Positions 57,396 to 64,000 of a DNA stretch of 64,000 nt are shown piece after piece. This stretch comes from Sinotaia quadrata (Eukaryota > Mollusca > Gastropoda > Architaenioglossa > Viviparidae): NCBI GenBank assembly GCA_028829895.1, contig CM054178.1:104505558-104569557 (forward strand), given 5' to 3'. The notes beneath the pieces are model-generated. The model was given only the letters and a program-made list of their open reading frames with translations. It did not search any database and was not told the DNA's origin. Position numbers and translations under genes: made by a program. Each line of letters starts with the position of its first letter. Position 1 is the stretch's first letter.

Positions 57396-60300
57396 GTGTG
57401 AGTGTAGAGAATGAGTTTGGGTGTTTCTAAAGCAGGGATGTGCAACTCTCATGACAGTGATGCCTAAGTCTCACCTCATGCCTTATTTACTTGATACTGA
57501 TTCTTTTTTTAGTTGGGTGCTTTTTTTAAAAATCTTTTTATCACATTCTTTTTCTCTTTGTTCTTATTGCTTTCCTGCTTCACTATTGCATTTTTTTGTT
57601 TAGAGTGTAATCATCTTTTGCCTCTGAAGCAGTTCTTCAAGCATAGATGACATAATTATTCATTAGAAATGACAAGATTTTATAATACATCCTTGTGTGT
57701 TTGGGGCAAAATAGTGATAGGGGTTTGCTTTATTGCATTGTGTACAATGCATTTCATGCCATATCTTTCTGAGCTGTGTAGTTGATTTTCTTCCATGCCT
57801 TGATCTCTTTTACTCTTGTTTTTGGGAAATCACTGCATGAGAAATTTTCATCATTCCCTTTATTACGTCCATGTTTTTTGGATATTTTATAATAGATTTT
57901 ATTCTAGATGAATTTTTTTTCATTAATACTTTTAGGCATTGATATTGTGAGTAGCGAAAGATTGTTCTAATTGTTTCATCCCCAAACAGGGTTCATAGTT
58001 AAATAGTTTTTTAAAACTAATATTATTTATTGTGTGTGTGTGCATGGTTGTCTTTATAAGTTTCAGTGATCCTAAGAATCTTTTTGCAAGCTTTGTATGA
58101 TATACAGTTCATACAAGACTGGATTTTGTTTTGGACCGGTGATTTTACAATTGCTTGTGATCTCAGACTTGGCTTTATATATTAAAGGTTAAAAGGTTTG
58201 GGAGGGAGAAAAACAGAATCCATATATAAACTACCCTGATTACTAGTCAGAAACTTTTGATATCAGGGATTTTGTTTTGTTTTGTTCCTTGTTTTATAGC
58301 TATTTTGATAGCAATATTAAATTAACTATATGTTCTTAGAAAAAATTAACCACTGCTTCATTCAACCATTATGACTTTTTTTTCCCAGTTATCAGTTTTC
58401 TTTTTCTTTCATTTTGTGAAAGGAAAACCATATATAGTATTTTAAATGAAAAATACATGTTTATTTGTGATTAAAACATTGTTCAGATAACCATAACTGA
58501 TTTTTATACAATTAAAGGAAATCTTTAATGGCAAAGGACTTCACTTATATTAATTTGAAATACGATTTATAAATCTGAGACCTTTATGTACGATGTGTAT
58601 TATTTATTGAGTCCAGGAACTTTATAAATTAGAAAGAAAAAAGACATTTTGTTGTAGTTTGATTTCTGTCAACATTTTGTCTGACATTAGCGAAGAGAAT
58701 TAAAATTTTATAAGACATATGGTAGACTCTGTACAAGTGAATTGCTTACCTAGTACATATTGAAACGTAATCAGTTTAATTAAGTCTAGATATGCTTTGC
58801 ATTGCATTCCATATTCCATTCCATGGATAAAACCATTTAAGAATCCAAAATAATAGATGTTAGATGAAATGGTTCATTAAGTACTTTTACACTAAATGTA
58901 ATGAATCATTGTTTTTGTTTTTTTATAAAATGACAAAAAACACTTGCATGTTGAAATAGAGTGCCTAATATAAAAACAGTCAATAACTATTTGAATAAAG
59001 GACATTAAATACTGATTTACAGTGAAATATTATCAAATTAATGTCTTTTTACCTATCTTGTTTATTGAACTGATCACTAGTGGCTTATTACTTATCTTGT
59101 TTATATAATTATATAACTGGTCAGTGGCAGTAGTCAAATGGTAAAATGCCAATATCAGAACATCTTTTTATCTGTTTTGTGGATTAGTAGTCAAGTGGTG
59201 TATTGTCCTTGGCTAGGTGGACCAGAGTACTGCTAATGAATTCTTTACCCTCATCTTTTCTGCTGTTTTTGACTTGGGCATCCAGATAGTAACAGCATGA
59301 AATATCGTTGAAGAACATTGATATTAGTATTTATACATTGTAACACAATACCCTGAAATATTTTTATAAAGCACTGATAATAATAATATAATATTTGTTA
59401 AACATACTAATAAAAGTAATATTAAACAAAGAACCACTGGGGAGGAAGACATATGATGAATGAAACTATTTCTAAAGCAGTACTTATAGTTTCTTTTCTT
59501 TCTTTTTTATTATATTTTTTAAATGATCAAAACTTCATACAAAGTAGTAAATTATATACAGTTTTGTACATTTCTGTCTCTGGTTACAATGGACTCAACA
59601 GCAATCTGCCAATACAAAGTAGTCCATAAGGCTCTTTTAAATAAAAATTTCTACTTACTGACATCCATTCCTTATAAACAGACAAACTAGTTTCAACATG
59701 GATAAATTGCAGATATATGCCACTTGGCACAAGAATTGAGTGTCATTTTAATTCATAAAATGATCTCTCACTATTTAAGAATATTCGGCCACTATATAAA
59801 AAAGTTTACAAACTAATTCCAGCTTCATTTACAAAATTAGGTTATGAACAGCCTTAAGAATGGAACTCATTCATAACCCAAGATCAGGCTGTATTTTTAT
59901 TCTGCTTATTTCTTTGAGATTATATCTTCCTCATTTCAAGTGGAAAAACCTTTTATGCATTTTATCTCAGCTGGTGACTTTATTTGGCTGGGAAAATTTT
60001 TGGTATTGAGCAGATGAGCCATTTTCTTCTGCATTAGGCAATTTTTTCTGACATAAGATAGGAAATCAATTGTTTATTATTTTTATTTGTAGTTTTTATT
60101 TTATTGACATTTCCTAAAAGAAGATATGGTATTTTCATACATTTCTGTTGACAGTTTTCTATTAATGATGAATTATAAACATTGAAAGATTGGATTAGCA
60201 CAAGATTTAAATATTTCCATACCAATGCAGATATCATAAAGGGAGGAAAGTACATGTACTTAAGGATTTTGAAAGTGAAGAGCCAGGAATTCTTTATATC

Positions 60301-60670
60301 CCCTTAACTGCCCAAAGGAGGAATAGTCTGCAAAAAATAATATATGGTCAGTAGATTGTAATTAAAGAGAGAATTCAGGTATGCTTGTTTAATTAGATCA
60401 TCTGTGATTAGTTTTATATATTTTAGAATTGAAAAGACATTTTAGCAAAAACAAGTTGAAAATTTTACGAGACTGGGCATAAGAATGTAAAAAAATATTT
60501 ATAATAGCTATTTATTTTCAGGTTTTTTTAAAGTGTATTATTAACTAATATCAGTATTCTGCACAAAAAAAAAATCATTTGATAAGTGCAAAGAAAAAAA
60601 TTGGGGGGGGGGGGGCATTTAGTATAAAAATGTTTCTGTTTTACAAATTCATCTTCCACAATAACATAGA
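57396..60670 (+). other. elongase 3' UTR / downstream sequence
   Basis: No further coding sequence recognised. An AATAAA near 58995 (TTGAATAAAGGACATTAAA) is one possible polyadenylation signal among several; the true 3' end cannot be set from sequence alone. Confidence 0.45.
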
Positions 60671-61045
60671 ACCTTTGAATAAATTATCCCTACTATTTAA
60701 CTGTGGGATTCAGCCACATATTATACCCTTGAATAAATTATCCCTCCTATTTGACTGTGAGATTCAACCACATATTTTACCCTTGAATAAATTATCCCTC
60801 CTATTTGACTGTGAGATTCAACCACATATTTTACCCTTGAATAAATTATCCCTCCTATTTGACTGTGAGATTCAACCACATATTTTACCCTTGAATAAAT
60901 TATCCCTCCTATTTGACTGTGAGATTCAACCACATATTTTACCCTTGAATAAATTATCCCTACTATTTGACAGTGAGATTCAACCACATATTTTACCCTT
61001 GAATAAATTATCCCTAATATTTGACTCTGAAATTCAACTGCTTTT
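60671..61045. repeat. 54-bp minisatellite, seven copies
   Basis: Units of CCTTGAATAAATTATCCCTC+CTATTTGACTGTGAGATTCA+ACCACATATTTTAC. 54 bp is 18 codons, so both strands stay open: PLNKLSLLFDCEIQPHIL repeated on plus, VVESHSQIGGIIYSRVKY on minus. The inner units are almost identical. Confidence 0.95.
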
Positions 61046-64000
61046 AAGAATAATGTTTGACATGCCTATACTTATGTGTGCCATAAAATGTGTTAAACTA
61101 TAAACATTTGAAACATAGATAGTGAAATTAAAGAAACAATGTATTGAACAAAAATTCACATGAAAATTCCTCCATCAGCAGTCATTTCACAGAGCATTGT
61201 AGTGTGGTGCAGATTTAGCAATTATTCACATAAATTAAGTATGAATGCATGGACATACTTTTTAAAACTTCTATTTTGTTAGAAAGTTTTTAAATAGTTA
61301 TACTAATTTTAATAAACCTGGTATCTCCCATTGGTAGCATGCAGCTGTGACAAAAGAAATTTAAAAATCCATTTTGTTTTATTCAGTGAATTTTGGTACT
61401 TTATATCCCACTTATCAAAGACTTTGAATTATTGTTTTCCACTACATTATTGCTTTCAGCTAAATAACTTAATAGTTTTGTTGTGAAATGAGCCGCCCAC
61501 TGTATTTTGTTGTTACAGATATCGACTATTGCTGTCACAACTTAGATTGTGTTGCAGCTTTCAGTTTTTCTTTTTTACCCCCCATCGCCCTAAAGTAATT
61601 GTAAATATGGGTGTGGACCAGCAGCGATGTTCACTCTCTGCAATTATATATTTTGTATATAAGGACCATCTTAAGTGTCTGTAGGTTTTTGCTTTGTTTA
61701 TATGTTGAACAGGTTGGTATAGTGGATGCACTTCCTAAAACATATTTCTTTTTAATCAATTTTACATGTTGCTAGCTTTGAGTGCAAGTTTCATATCTAT
61801 GTATCATAGTGATATAAGAGCACATTTGAATCTCTGCTAGTTTACTCCAAGGACTAGGACCACAGTTGTGCCATAAAAATTGCATCGAAATCCCCCTAGA
61901 CTTAATGATGACTTAATGATCTGTTGTAGAAAAAATTGATATTTTGATGCCACTTCACATGAATCTGGTTTGTCTTTTGACTCTCCATAACTTAAGTGGA
62001 AATATGTACAGTTGCATGGATGCATGTTAACAGTCACCTGTGGTATACTTCATTTTATTTGCACTTTCTCCCTCTAATACTGTTAGTTGCATGATCATAG
62101 TGCATGTTCTGTACATTTTTGTCACCATTGCTGGAGTCATTACTCTTGTGGTATGAATGGTTTCATTAAGTACGGACACTAACTCATCAGCAAAGCAGGG
62201 TGCAGTTTGTGTTAGTTTGGGTGGAAAGTCTTAGACAAGGATTTTTTTACAATTTATTTTTAATTTTGCCAATTTGAAAGAAGACATTGCACCTGAGAAC
62301 TGCCAATGGGATAGGATGCTACTATGGGCAGAAATATCACACCTGGAATTCATGTGAACATTCTTTCTTTTATACAAATATAAGTTTAGTATACAAATAT
62401 AGGCTTGGCTGACATTAATTCCCTTGAGAACTGAGACTTTTGCTGCACATTTAGTTAGACGTTAGCATTAACAGAATGTTGATAAATGTCTGCATATCTT
62501 GTTGCTTTTATCCATTTATTTATTATTTATTTTTACAAATTCACTGTGAATGAATGACCTTTTTTTTCTATGTTGAGGAAACACATTTATTTAATGTACA
62601 TTTTCTGAGGCAACACTGAGTTATCCGTAATGTTTGTGCCAATGGTTTGTTGTAATCGTCCTCATTAAATATGTTTATGTGTGTGATTTTTGTTGGGCAA
62701 CTGTTTTCATTGCCCGTGTTAATTGTACAATCATGCATGATTAACACATTAACCAATTCATTGCCAGACATTAACATTTATACCACATTTGTCAGAAAAG
62801 GTTATATTCGTATATTATACACTCCTACTCTGTATGAGTTTTTGTCAAAATTAATATATTGATTTTCCCCTTAAAAATATCAAGAGAGATTTGTCTGCTA
62901 TTTGACATGTAAATTTTATTTTATTTCCTAAGAGCAGTGAAATTTGTGTGAAACCAGGTAACAAATTCTAACTTAATTACATTTTAAAGGTTTTTTTACA
63001 AGCTGTTTATTTTTTCCCTGTCAAATTGTAGATGTGGACAGGTTGTTTCGTGTTTGGTTCTCTTTATTCATAACCCTCAGAATTAACAGATGAATTTGCA
63101 TTGGAATTGAACAAGAAAAGATAGCTACATGAAAATAGTATTGAAAGCATGTCCTCATTGTGTGATTGCATCAACATTGCTTTTGAACGTTGACTCAGGA
63201 GCTTTCACACTCAGGAACACCATTTGTGCAATACTTGAACAAATGACATGGAGCAATTATTATTTTTTTTAAAATTGGGGTTTGTTCATACATCTTGATA
63301 TTTAAAATATTGTTTTACTAAAATTCTCAGTATGACATTTGATAATTATTGCGATATACAATGTCTTGTCCTATGCTAGTCTTCGCTTTTGGTGTGGTTT
63401 TTTTTGGCATTGTATATTCTTTGACTTTGGCATAATTCATATCCAAATGGTGACCAGTTTAGTTAGTCTTTTTAGTTAACAAATTTGTCTGTTGTACATT
63501 TTATTGTGGTTTTGAATATTATTTCCAATCTTATTATGAGTTTGGTTACATTCCTTTTGTTAAAATATATGATTCTTATTATCTGGGGGGATTGTGTGTG
63601 CAATTTTTCTCATTGATATTCAAGTAAATATATATATATTTAATAGCTAATCACTTTTGTTAGTGATATTTTTTGGGGGAAACTTGTCATATTGACTTAG
63701 TAAAATGGGCTGCATTTTGTAGGAACATATTTTCAATATGTCTGCTTTTTGTTTTGTATCAGGCTATGTATTTTATGTTTCTGCATGAATGCAGATCATG
63801 CAAAGGTTATCTACATTGTAATAGATATTATTTTTGTGTTCTTTGATGTTTTACAGATTATATTAACAAAGATTCTAGTTTTCAGGTTATAACATTAAGC
63901 TCTTGAGAAAGAAAATAATTTACAAAAACGTGAATAGTATATTATAAAAAGAGAAAATAATTTACAAAATTGATAACAATACATTATTAACAGAAAATAA
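61046..64000. other. downstream AT-rich sequence
   Basis: Nothing recognised except short (TA)n (63630) and homopolymer tracts. It may be part of a long elongase 3' UTR or intergenic DNA. Confidence 0.4.

Noticed and set aside
60579..61103. 174-codon plus-strand frame, the longest uninterrupted one in the window
   Set aside because: It is seven 18-codon minisatellite units open on both strands; no evidence of a gene.
1..64000. Prokaryotic-type features (operons, Shine-Dalgarno sites, CRISPR arrays)
   Set aside because: The regularly spaced repeats are minisatellites without distinct spacers, and the genes are intron-bearing; nothing supports a prokaryotic origin.

Overview
The window looks like nuclear DNA of an animal, most likely a mollusc or another lophotrochozoan. 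It is strongly AT-rich, its genes are split by GT-AG introns of 65 bp to about 6.8 kb, and it carries many microsatellites, minisatellite arrays and DNA-transposon relics. The species cannot be named from the sequence. The two genes recognised are conserved in bilaterians. Everything else supported here is repeat, transposon relic or unexplained sequence.

Layout. (1) About 1-36.7 kb, minus strand: a TTLL7-type tubulin polyglutamylase. Fourteen coding exons join in phase from 32478 down to 1199. One further upstream exon (34968-35107) is in phase, and the N-terminus is unresolved. The last part of the protein, roughly 150-200 residues by comparison with vertebrate TTLL7, lies beyond the left edge. 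A CpG-richer block with a perfect GGTCACGTGACC palindrome near 36.6 kb is the likely promoter. (2) About 36.7-50.2 kb: intergenic and mobile-element rich. It holds tandem arrays, a tRNA-like SINE segment, two hAT-type MITEs with visible terminal inverted repeats and 8-bp duplications, a 1.63-kb element bounded by 102-bp inverted repeats, and a GC-rich repeat family with three copies. (3) About 50.2-64 kb, plus strand: a complete six-exon ELOVL2/5-type very-long-chain fatty acid elongase of 295 codons (51267-57395), followed by 6.6 kb of AT-rich 3' UTR or downstream sequence. The two genes are divergent, about 14 kb apart.

TTLL7 acts on microtubules (adding glutamate chains to tubulin, mainly in cilia and neurites). 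The elongase acts in the endoplasmic reticulum on polyunsaturated acyl-CoA. Nothing in the sequence links the two beyond being neighbours.

The most interesting observations concern TTLL7 splicing. At two exons the exon end together with its 5' splice site lies beside a tandem repeat in the following intron. At one of these, a repeat copy forms a possible 39-nt, phase-0 cassette exon with its own splice sites. A candidate 18-nt microexon lies near the left edge. The TTLL7 introns also contain a piggyBac relic with intact TTAA ends, a hAT transposase relic, a mariner relic, and minisatellites covering several kilobases.
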